From contig JBCDAS010000067.1 in the NCBI GenBank assembly GCA_039185235.1, positions 1-15,219 on the forward strand: DNA of 15,219 nt. The letters run 5' to 3'. The notes beneath the pieces are model-generated. The model had not been told where the DNA came from. It saw only the letters and a list, made by a program, of their open reading frames with translations, and did no database searches. Shown here piece by piece: positions 8,116 to 14,853 of this stretch. A program made the translations under genes and the position numbers. The DNA is from Thermohalobaculum sp039185235 (GTDB taxonomy: Bacteria; Pseudomonadota; Alphaproteobacteria; Rhodobacterales; Rhodobacteraceae). Each line of letters starts with the position of its first letter. Positions within the stretch are counted from its first letter, which is position 1.

Positions 8116-10372
8116 CGACCTTTTTCTCGCGCGCTTGGGAGAGCGACTTGGGCAAAGTGCAGACCGCGCGCAGCCCCTTAGCATCCTCCAGCGCCTCGAG
8201 CGTCACGGTGGCACCAGCGTCAAGCGCCAAACGGCGGGCCAGCGGCAGAACCGGGCTTGTCCGTTGCACCTGTTCTGGATCTAGAACCTCACCATCCTCA
8301 GCGGTCTCCTCGACAAAAAGCTGGCTCTGTCCGGCCTTGTTGCTCTCAATGCCAAGGGTGATCTGGTACCCTGGTTTTGCCCGTTGGATGGCATCGGCTG
8401 CGAGATAGAAGAGCAATTGCCGCAACGGTAGCGTCGCGCCTGCGACCTGCCCGGCAGCGTCATCAATCCGCGTCGCCAGATGCACCTCGGCTGCCGCGGT
8501 CCTACTGGCCAAAATTCGTTCGGTCACGCCGATCATAGCCGCGAACGTGATCGGCTCGCGCGCAGGATCGAGGTTTGCGATCTCGAATGAAGCCAAATCG
8601 CTGACATCCGTGACGCTTTCCAACAGGTTTCGCGCCGCCTCTAGTATGCCTTCGGCGAGGCGCACCTTTTCCGGATGCGCCTCGATGTCCGAGTTCTCGC
8701 GAAGCAACTGGGCAAGCCCAAAGATTGAGTTCAGCGGTGTCCTCAGTTTCTGAGAAATCCCGTCCAGCACAGCGCCCCGCATCGCCTCAGCCGCCTCAAG
8801 GGCCTTGCTCCGGTCCCTCAGCGCTCGCGCTGCGTTCTCACTATCGGAGATGTCAGTGAACACCACCAGTGTTGAGGCGCCTGGCAAGGGTGCGAATCTG
8901 AGCCGGATTGCTCGGTCATCGGCAAGGGTAATCTCCCAAGTCCGAACGTCACGCGCACTATCGCCGGTCGCAAAAGCAATCGCCTCCTGCCAAGGTTCAG
9001 CCTCGATGCTCAGCCGGGCGCAGAGGCCGAGGACATCGCGGGCATGCTGACCAGGCCCCACAAACTCCTCATCGGTGCCAAAGATCTGGTGAAAGGCTGA
9101 GTTCACATAGCGCAACAGCCCATCCGCACCGAAGACGATCAATCCTTCATCCAAGCGCTCCAAGGCCCGGGTGAGCAGATCGTCCATATGCCGATAGCGG
9201 GTCTCGAGCTGGACTTGCTCAGTCACATCGTCGAACACAAAGGCCAGCGCACCATGGGGGTGCGGCCGGGCCATGACCCGATATCGAAGCCCGCTGGCCA
9301 AGTCCCAGCTTTCTTCATAATTCACCCCATCGGGGTCGGCGAACAGACCCAAGAGCTTCTCGCGCCAGGCATGGTAGTCGACCCGATCCGGCAGGCGGCG
9401 ATTGGATCTCAGACGGTCAAGGATCTCGCGAAGCTGTGGACGCCGGGCCAGCCATACCGCATCAATCCCCCACATCTCTGCCACAGCGGGATTGAACAGC
9501 ACCAACCGGTGGTTTTGGTCGAAAATCGCCAACCCTACTGTGAGATGGGCAAAAGTCTCAGTCATTGTCTGGATAAAGCGGGTCAGCGTCCGCTCGACAC
9601 TGGCTGCGACCGACGCATCAACTGCAAAGCCCGAGATCAGCTCACCCGGCCCATCGACTTCGACCGCATGAAGCGACAGAGGGTCTCCGTCACCGAACTC
9701 AAGCCGGGTGCGGCGCACTGGATCCTGCACATCGCCGTCAAACTGGCTTCGCGCCACAACCATATCAACCACTTGACTGGGGGAGAGCGTCGCATTCTCG
9801 GATGCAACCTGACCACCCGCCCAGTCGAGTGTCCCATCCGCGCGACGGCTCCAAGCAATAAGCGGGGCCGCTTCTAGAAGTCGATCGATTGTGCTCGATG
9901 CCAGTGATGAACTGGGCGCGCCGAGATCTACCGGGACTGGGACCTCCTCTTCCGCGGTATCTGGAACCGCGGCTTCCTTCAGAACCAAGTGCAGCTGCCC
10001 GCCCACCGGCTCGCCAATCATCTCGATCCCACGATTGTTGCGATCGCGTGTGATCACACGCATCTGCGTTCCCATGACCTGAAGCGCACGATAGGCACGC
10101 AGGGCTGGACCAGCGCTTGGTCCAAGCATATTGCGCAGAAACTCCTCCGGCCGACCGCCGATCTCTGCGCCATAGGTCAGGCGTGCAGGCGCCGAGGCGT
10201 CGACGACCCGCCCTGACTGAATTACCACGACAGCGCCCGGGGTCTCTCCAGGCGGCACTTTCAGGTCAAGCTCGCGCCGGTGTACAACAAGGAGTACGAT
10301 GACGGTCAGCATAGCCGCGACCACCACGGTCCCACCAATCAGGCCCCAGGCCATCAAATCTTGTCCAAACAA
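8105..10372 (-). CDS. divL: DivL-like multi-PAS sensor protein, predicted pseudokinase
   Basis: A 755-residue protein with an N-terminal membrane segment (about 8-31), a run of PAS-like regions (roughly 45-130, 165-255, then the clear PAS FAHLTVGLAIFDQNHRLVLFN at 275-385 and ALERLDEGLIVFGADG at 402-515) and a degenerate histidine kinase tail. The H-box reads ISQKLRTPLNSI, with Gln541 where kinases have His and Caulobacter DivL has Tyr550. The N-box is replaced by FYLAADAIQ, and no DxGxG or GxGLG box remains. Size, membrane anchor, PAS layout, missing His and position beside tsaE all point to DivL, which controls CckA-CtrA signalling. Start is uncertain: TTG at 10372 has GAGAG six bases upstream; ATG at 10354 is the alternative, shortening it by six residues. 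Regulation of CtrA here is inferred from the family. Confidence 0.85.
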   Translation of the reverse strand: MFGQDLMAWGLIGGTVVVAAMLTVIVLLVVHRRELDLKVPPGETPGAVVVIQSGRVVDASAPARLTYGAEIGGRPEEFLRNMLGPSAGPALRAYRALQVMGTQMRVITRDRNNRGIEMIGEPVGGQLHLVLKEAAVPDTAEEEVPVPVDLGAPSSSLASSTIDRLLEAAPLIAWSRRADGTLDWAGGQVASENATLSPSQVVDMVVARSQFDGDVQDPVRRTRLEFGDGDPLSLHAVEVDGPGELISGFAVDASVAASVERTLTRFIQTMTETFAHLTVGLAIFDQNHRLVLFNPAVAEMWGIDAVWLARRPQLREILDRLRSNRRLPDRVDYHAWREKLLGLFADPDGVNYEESWDLASGLRYRVMARPHPHGALAFVFDDVTEQVQLETRYRHMDDLLTRALERLDEGLIVFGADGLLRYVNSAFHQIFGTDEEFVGPGQHARDVLGLCARLSIEAEPWQEAIAFATGDSARDVRTWEITLADDRAIRLRFAPLPGASTLVVFTDISDSENAARALRDRSKALEAAEAMRGAVLDGISQKLRTPLNSIFGLAQLLRENSDIEAHPEKVRLAEGILEAARNLLESVTDVSDLASFEIANLDPAREPITFAAMIGVTERILASRTAAAEVHLATRIDDAAGQVAGATLPLRQLLFYLAADAIQRAKPGYQITLGIESNKAGQSQLFVEETAEDGEVLDPEQVQRTSPVLPLARRLALDAGATVTLEALEDAKGLRAVCTLPKSLSQAREKKVEIG

Positions 10373-10434
10373 CGCATACTCTCAATTGCAACACTCACGA
10401 GAAGACTAGGCGAAAAAATCAACCAAAAGAAGAT

Positions 10435-11913
10435 CTATTTTAGGACAGTTTGCTGAGCCATCGGCTGGCCTCCGACAACCTCGTCGAAGCGCGTATTGGC
10501 TCCCAGAGCTTCCCGGGCCGCTCTTTTGCCATAAACGAGGCGATCAGTTGGCCAAACCATCTCGATCACGGCACCCGGGGGCTGCATCTGCTCTGGCGGA
10601 ATTTTGGCCCGGCGCCGGCGGCTCCAGGCATCGGCACCATTGGCAAATGTCAGCTTGGCGCCCGTGCGTTCCAACAGTGTTCGAGCAATGAAGATGCCCA
10701 GGCCCATGCCTTCGTAATCCTCTTTCACCAAGCGCCCATCGCGCAATCGGCTCGATACATAAGGCTCGCCAAGGCGGGGCAGGATGTCAGCCCGAAAGCC
10801 CGGACCATCGTCACCGATCGCAATCCGAAGCACTTGATCAGTGTGGCGCACATCGATCCAGACGATCTCTTGAGCAAAATCCACCGCGTTCTGGACCACA
10901 TTGCGCAGACCATGCACGAGCTCTGGGTTGAGCGATACGATAGGTTGGTGTTCCGCAACCTCCTCAATTGGCTGGCCATCGAGTCGGATGATCAAACGTT
11001 TACCCCGGTCAAGGTGAGGTTTGGCGGCTTCCTCGATCACCGCGCCGATGGGTATCCGCTTGACCTGGCGGTCATCCCGCCCGCCCTTGCTCAGATCCGC
11101 GAGGATGTCGCGGCATCGGTTCGCTTCAGTCCGGATAAGACGCACATCTTCCAGAAACTCCTCGGGCAAATCGGACCGGCCTTCGAGCTCGCGCATCAAT
11201 TCGCCTGCGACCAATTTGATTGTCGCCAAAGGAGTGCCGAGCTCATGCGCTGTTGCCGCTGCAATCCCACCAATCGCTGCCAACCGCTGCTCCCGTCCGA
11301 GGGCGACCTGAGTGGCATTCAATGCCTCAGACATCCGATAGGCCTCGACCGTCACCCGGCGCACATAGATCGAGAGAAACGCAATCCCGACGGCCAGCGC
11401 GAAGCTTGAGCCCAGCATGTAAAGCCACGGCACCGCCAGCACGGCACCATCGGGACCCACCAAGGGCACATGGACCAGGCCAATGACTGGGATGATCAAG
11501 ATCGCCGCCAACCCCAGGATTAGGGTTGATTGCAATCGAAGCGCGGTGGCCGAGATCGTCACCGGTGCGACCAGCAAGACCACGAAGGGATTATTCAGAC
11601 CACCCGTCAACATCAAGAGCCCGGCGACCTGGGCCAGATCGAAGCAGAGCGATCCCAAAGTCCGCTGCTCGCTCAACCGCATCTCGGCCGGATAGATCAG
11701 ATAGAAGGCCAGGTTGACCGTGACCGAGGCCATAATGATCAGCACACACTCAGCCAGAGGCACCTGGAAGCCCAACAGGCCGACCGCCACGAAAACCGCA
11801 AGGGATTGTCCCGCAATCGCCGTCCAACGCAGGAACAGCAACGTTCGCATCCGAACCCAATCGCCACGGGCCCGCAGATCGAAGAGGAGATTGGTGTTTG
11901 TGCCTGTCGCCAT
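10435..11913 (-). CDS. regB: RegB/PrrB/ActS-family redox-sensing membrane histidine kinase
   Basis: A 492-residue sensor kinase with several N-terminal membrane segments (about residues 25-185). It has the quinone-binding GGxxNPF motif as GGLNNPF (104-110), the H-box AATAHELGTPLATI with His223, a cysteine in NRCRDIL (Cys267), the N-box LRNVVQNAVDFA, GDDGPGF and GMGLGIF. His223 and Cys267 sit close to the autophosphorylation His225 and redox-active Cys265 of Rhodobacter capsulatus RegB. RegB phosphorylates RegA under low oxygen, controlling respiration, carbon and nitrogen fixation and photosynthesis genes. I chose the ATG at 11913 because numbering then matches RegB and a 141-base divergent region is left for promoters; a GTG at 12039 would add 42 unlikely residues. 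No strong ribosome site is visible. regA is not in the window. Confidence 0.94.
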   Translation of the reverse strand: MATGTNTNLLFDLRARGDWVRMRTLLFLRWTAIAGQSLAVFVAVGLLGFQVPLAECVLIIMASVTVNLAFYLIYPAEMRLSEQRTLGSLCFDLAQVAGLLMLTGGLNNPFVVLLVAPVTISATALRLQSTLILGLAAILIIPVIGLVHVPLVGPDGAVLAVPWLYMLGSSFALAVGIAFLSIYVRRVTVEAYRMSEALNATQVALGREQRLAAIGGIAAATAHELGTPLATIKLVAGELMRELEGRSDLPEEFLEDVRLIRTEANRCRDILADLSKGGRDDRQVKRIPIGAVIEEAAKPHLDRGKRLIIRLDGQPIEEVAEHQPIVSLNPELVHGLRNVVQNAVDFAQEIVWIDVRHTDQVLRIAIGDDGPGFRADILPRLGEPYVSSRLRDGRLVKEDYEGMGLGIFIARTLLERTGAKLTFANGADAWSRRRRAKIPPEQMQPPGAVIEMVWPTDRLVYGKRAAREALGANTRFDEVVGGQPMAQQTVLK

Positions 11914-12054
11914 GCGTCGGAAGGTCCCAGATCCGGCCCGCTCGCGTTGATTTGAAGAGTTCGATGCCCACAACACAAGCATAACGGCGCTCTGGCCCTT
12001 GATTTTGGCGCAAGGGCACGTTTCTTCAACCGAAGACACCGACTGGAGGACCCC
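11914..12054. promoter_or_regulatory. Divergent regB-senC regulatory region
   Basis: This 141-base gap lies between the starts of regB (minus) and senC (plus), so it must hold promoters for both unless they are read from further away. It contains a perfect 7-base dyad, GCCCTTG (11995-12001) and CAAGGGC (12011-12017), around a nine-base centre, 37 bases before the senC start codon. A GGAGG ribosome site for senC is at 12045-12049. I see no confident -35/-10 pair on either strand. In Rhodobacter the same intergenic region is subject to RegA feedback; whether this dyad is a RegA site is only a guess. Confidence 0.5.
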
Positions 12055-12663
12055 ATGCGCAGAATCGTTTTGGCAATGACCGGAGCCGCTTGCCTCCTAA
12101 TCGTCGCTGGCGCGGCCTTCCTTTTGTCGCAGCAAACGCCCGAACGTCCCGCACCTGCGGCGGCCTTAAATATCGGCGGCGCCGATATCGGCGGACCTTT
12201 CACGCTGGTCGACCATACCGGCGAAGAGCGGACCAGCGCCAGCCTGATCCAAGGACCGACATTGCTCTATTTCGGCTATACTTACTGCCCGGATGTCTGC
12301 CCGATAGACACTCAAGTCATGGTCGATATTGTCGATGTGCTCGATGAGAAGGGGATCCAAGCGACCCCAGTCTTCATCACAGTCGACCCGGCCCGTGACG
12401 ATGTCGAAAGCATGGCGATCTATGCAGAAATCATGCACCCGAAGATGATTGCCATGACCGGTAGCGACGACCAGATCGCGACCGCTGCGAAAGCCTATAA
12501 GGCCTATTATCAGCGGGTCGAGACCGACAGCGCAGCAGACTACCTCATGAACCACTCGGCCTATCTCTACCTGGTAGATCCCGATGGCCTGCAAGCAATG
12601 TATCGCCGAGGGTTTGCACCGGAGGAGATCGCTGAGGATATCGCCTGGGTCCTCGACCGTTGA
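12055..12663 (+). CDS. senC: SCO1/SenC/PrrC-family copper chaperone
   Basis: A 202-residue membrane-anchored thioredoxin-fold protein. Residues 4-25 form a hydrophobic signal anchor, so the domain faces the periplasm. The copper ligands are visible: Cys78 and Cys82 in YTYCPDVCP and His167 in MNHSAYLYLVD. SCO proteins deliver copper to the CuA site of cytochrome c oxidase and can act as thiol oxidoreductases; in Rhodobacter the homologue PrrC links oxidase function to the PrrB/RegB signal. The gene is divergent from regB, as in that group, and has GGAGG five bases before the ATG. Unlike the usual regB-senC-regA order, no regA follows: the gene ends one base before the stop codon of the opposing ygjP-like gene. 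Confidence 0.95.
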   Translation: MRRIVLAMTGAACLLIVAGAAFLLSQQTPERPAPAAALNIGGADIGGPFTLVDHTGEERTSASLIQGPTLLYFGYTYCPDVCPIDTQVMVDIVDVLDEKGIQATPVFITVDPARDDVESMAIYAEIMHPKMIAMTGSDDQIATAAKAYKAYYQRVETDSAADYLMNHSAYLYLVDPDGLQAMYRRGFAPEEIAEDIAWVLDR

Positions 12664-12664
12664 G

Positions 12665-13357
12665 TCACTCGAACCGGTAGAGGTGCAGCCCGCGCCCCTG
12701 CGCCTTCAGCCATTGCCGGTGGCGCTCATAGCCCGGCATCAAGTCCGCAAGAACCGCCCAGTAGCGACTGGAATGGTTCATCTCTACTAGATGTGCGACC
12801 TCGTGAGCGGCAACATAATCCTGGATCTCAACCGGTGCCAAGGCAAGGCGCCAGGACAGGTTAACCCGGCCCGCCGTCGAGCATGACCCCCAGCGCGACC
12901 GCGTATCCTTCAGCGTGACACCAGAGACCCTGCGCCCCACCTGCCGAGCATAGTCTTGCACTTTCGGCACCATCCGCGCCCGTGCGCGCTCCTTCAACCA
13001 AACGGCGATCCTCGGGCCAGGCGGGCTGCGCCCTTGGATCTCAAGCAAATCACCCGCGATGATCGGAGGGCGCCGGGGGCCATCGATCTGCCGGATCTGC
13101 ACGGGTTTGCCATCGACGGGCAAAATCGCGCCATCTTCCACCCAGACCACCTGCGGCTGGCGTGCCAACGCCTTGGCCAACCAATCGCTATGGCGCAGCA
13201 GGAACATCCGCACCTCGGTCATTGGGACCCCAGGCGGCAGGGTTAAAACAGCTCCCTCCCCTGGCTCGGCCAAACGCAAAGTGAAACGCCGCGCCCGCCG
13301 GTTCTCATTCAGGCGGACACGAATGCAAGGCTCGTCGAGTTGTAAACTTCGGGTCAT
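12665..13357 (-). CDS. YgjP-type (DUF45, M48-like) zinc metallopeptidase
   Basis: A 230-residue YgjP/WLM-type protein. The conserved block DTRSRWGSC (residues 151-159) precedes the zinc site HEVAHLVEMNHS (185-196), which gives the HExxH motif with His195 as probable third ligand, followed by YW. Family members are usually called metal-dependent hydrolases or SprT-like peptidases; the substrate is unknown, and no signal peptide is seen, so it is probably cytoplasmic. The ATG at 13357 is preferred over an adjacent upstream TTG. It lies 32 bases after phaZ on the same strand and could be co-transcribed with it. Its stop codon is one base from the convergent senC stop, leaving no room for a terminator between them. 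Confidence 0.88.
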   Translation of the reverse strand: MTRSLQLDEPCIRVRLNENRRARRFTLRLAEPGEGAVLTLPPGVPMTEVRMFLLRHSDWLAKALARQPQVVWVEDGAILPVDGKPVQIRQIDGPRRPPIIAGDLLEIQGRSPPGPRIAVWLKERARARMVPKVQDYARQVGRRVSGVTLKDTRSRWGSCSTAGRVNLSWRLALAPVEIQDYVAAHEVAHLVEMNHSSRYWAVLADLMPGYERHRQWLKAQGRGLHLYRFE

Positions 13358-13389
13358 CAACCCGATTCTAGCCGATCAAAGGCGCCAGA

Positions 13390-14637
13390 TCACGACTCAA
13401 CCGGCAGTCGCCGCGAGCGAATGAAATCCCGGATCTTTGGCTGGATATGCTTGCGGAAACGCGAGCCGTTAAAGACCCCATAATGCCCCACATCGGCCTG
13501 CACATAGTGCACCCGATCGACCGAGGGTATGTTCAGGCAAAGCCCATGCGCTGCCTCGGTTTGGCCCCGGCCCGTTATATCATCATGCTCCCCCTCAATG
13601 GTCATCAGACCGATATCGGTGACGGCTTTCGGGTCGACCTGCCGCTCTCCATGCATGTAGCACCCCATCGGGAAATGATGCTTCTGAAAGACCCGCTCGA
13701 TCGTCTGGAGGTAGAACTCGGCCGTCATATCCATGACCGCCATATACTCATCATAGAATTTGCGATGCGCATCGGCCGAATCGCCATCGCCTTTGACAAG
13801 GTTGTTGAACTGGTCGATATGGGCATCCATGTGCCGGTCGAGATTCATCGACATGAAGCCCGAGAGCTGCAGGAACCCCGGATAAACCCGGCGCAGAAAG
13901 CCTGGATTGGGCCAAGGAACCGTGGCGACGACGTTCTTCTCGAACCAACTCAGCGGACGCGAAGCGGCGAGCTTGCAAGGCTCGGTCATGTTCACCCGCG
14001 TATCGATCGGGCTGCCCATCAGGATCAGAGCACTCGGGCGCGCAGGATCCTTATCCTCGGCCATCAGCGTTGCCGCAGCCAGGCAAGGCACCCCGGGTTG
14101 GCAGACGGCCATGATTGCCGGGCGCTCTCCGCCAGACGCGATTTCCTGCACGAATTCCATGATATAGTCGGCATAGTCTTCGAGATCGAAAGTCCCTGCC
14201 GCCACCGGCACGTCGCGCGCATCCCGCCAATCGGTGATATAGACCTCATGCTCCGGCAACATCGCCTTGACGGTGCCGCGCAAAAGTGTCGCGAAATGCC
14301 CAGACATGGGCGCAACGATCAAAACCTTGGGATCGTTGCGGTCCTCGGCACCTAGCCTGCGGAAATGCACCAGATCACCAAACGGCTTCTCCAGGGCGAC
14401 CTCCTCGACCACGGCGCAGACCTGGTTGCCAACCTCGGTCTCCTCGATCCCAAACTCGGGCTTTCCATAGCGCTTGGTGGCCGAGACAAACATCTCAAAG
14501 GCTGCAGCAGTTGCCCGCGCACCTAACGAGCCAGAGAGCGGATTAAACGGGCTCTGCAACGCATCGCGCCCCATGCGCGCTGCCTGGCGCATCGGGCTAA
14601 TCGCAGCATGTGTGAATTCATAGGCGTGATAGAGCAC
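13390..14637 (-). CDS. phaZ: Intracellular polyhydroxybutyrate depolymerase
   Basis: A 415-residue alpha/beta hydrolase of the intracellular PHB depolymerase family, which mobilises stored polyhydroxybutyrate granules to 3-hydroxybutyrate units. The nucleophile is a cysteine, Cys179 in AVCQPGVP, as in Cupriavidus PhaZ1 (Cys183); the other triad members are Asp352 or Asp353 in EGEHDDITG and His385 in VGHYGVFNGSRF. There is no signal peptide. The start is GTG at 14637: the N-terminus MLYHAYEFTHAAISPMR is typical of the family and no ATG replaces it. The ribosome site is weak (GGGA about ten bases upstream). phaC, phasin and phaR genes are not next to it here. The region just upstream holds two overlapping CtrA-like boxes. 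A ygjP-like gene follows after 32 bases. Confidence 0.94.
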   Translation of the reverse strand: MLYHAYEFTHAAISPMRQAARMGRDALQSPFNPLSGSLGARATAAAFEMFVSATKRYGKPEFGIEETEVGNQVCAVVEEVALEKPFGDLVHFRRLGAEDRNDPKVLIVAPMSGHFATLLRGTVKAMLPEHEVYITDWRDARDVPVAAGTFDLEDYADYIMEFVQEIASGGERPAIMAVCQPGVPCLAAATLMAEDKDPARPSALILMGSPIDTRVNMTEPCKLAASRPLSWFEKNVVATVPWPNPGFLRRVYPGFLQLSGFMSMNLDRHMDAHIDQFNNLVKGDGDSADAHRKFYDEYMAVMDMTAEFYLQTIERVFQKHHFPMGCYMHGERQVDPKAVTDIGLMTIEGEHDDITGRGQTEAAHGLCLNIPSVDRVHYVQADVGHYGVFNGSRFRKHIQPKIRDFIRSRRLPVES

Positions 14638-14656
14638 TTTTTATGTTTCCCATTTC

Positions 14657-14702
14657 CCCTTGTTAAAAAAACCTTAACGGTCCGTTAGGGTTCCCACAAG
14701 GG
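14657..14702. repeat. Nested inverted repeat upstream of phaZ
   Basis: The inner dyad has 11-base arms AACCTTAACGG (14670-14680) and CCGTTAGGGTT (14682-14692) around one central T, with a single non-Watson-Crick position. Outer arms CCCTTGT (14657-14663) and ACAAGGG (14696-14702) are also perfect complements. A direct repeat AGGGTTC occurs at 14687-14693 and 14699-14705. The one-base centre favours a protein-binding palindrome over a simple RNA hairpin, but on the minus strand the inner dyad is followed by seven T's, so a terminator or attenuator shape in the phaZ leader cannot be excluded. Confidence 0.6.
14663..14688. promoter_or_regulatory. Tandem CtrA-type boxes (TTAA-N7-TTAA-N7-TTAG)
   Basis: TTAA at 14663-14666 and 14674-14677 are separated by exactly seven bases, an exact match to the CtrA full-site consensus TTAA-N7-TTAA. 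A second site shares the middle half: TTAA at 14674, seven bases, then TTAG at 14685-14688, one mismatch from consensus. TTAA is rare in the rest of the window and I saw no other pair at this spacing. The boxes sit 26-51 bases upstream of the phaZ start codon, over its likely promoter, and about 166 bases or more before the TIGR02300 gene. Consensus is established knowledge; binding here is inferred. Confidence 0.55.
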
Positions 14703-14784
14703 TTCTTTTGCAACTGCGAAAAGGATTGCTGGATAAAACTGTCATATGCACTTTCATTCTGGCGGGATTGGGTCATTTTACGTT

Positions 14785-14814
14785 TTGACAAACTCCCGAG
14801 GTTTATGGCATTGC
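14785..14814 (+). promoter_or_regulatory. Possible promoter of the TIGR02300 gene
   Basis: A perfect -35 hexamer TTGACA (14785-14790) lies 63 bases before the start codon in an AT-richer stretch. The -10 is poor: GCATTG or CATTGC at 17-18 bases spacing are the best candidates, which is not unusual for alphaproteobacteria but makes the call weak. Confidence 0.3.
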
Positions 14815-14853
14815 CGCGCATCCTCACGCGGCTGGAATGAATAGGCAAAGTTA

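Noticed and set aside
9188..9877. 229-codon plus-strand frame opposite divL
   Set aside because: Antisense shadow of PAS-encoding sequence; no supporting motif or ribosome site.
10373..10434. Terminator between regB and divL
   Set aside because: The gap is AT-rich with T-runs on the minus strand, but I could find no stem before them, so read-through from regB into divL or a separate divL promoter are both open.
10450..11409. 319-codon open frame on the plus strand opposite regB
   Set aside because: It lies wholly antisense to a kinase with all conserved boxes; the translation is rich in Arg, Pro and His and matches nothing I know. Long antisense frames are expected at this GC content.
11914..12039. 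Upstream GTG start for regB
   Set aside because: The extra 42 residues are not RegB-like, would leave only 15 bases before senC, and would shift His223 and Cys267 away from the family numbering.
13447..14355. 302-codon plus-strand frame opposite phaZ
   Set aside because: Antisense shadow of a gene with an intact catalytic triad; no recognisable domain in the translation.
14663..14773. Possible 37-residue protein on the minus strand beginning MTQSRQNESAYD
   Set aside because: It has a plausible length between its ATG and TAA but no ribosome site, AT-rich codons unlike the neighbours, and its end is made of the palindrome and CtrA-type boxes, so regulatory DNA is the better reading.
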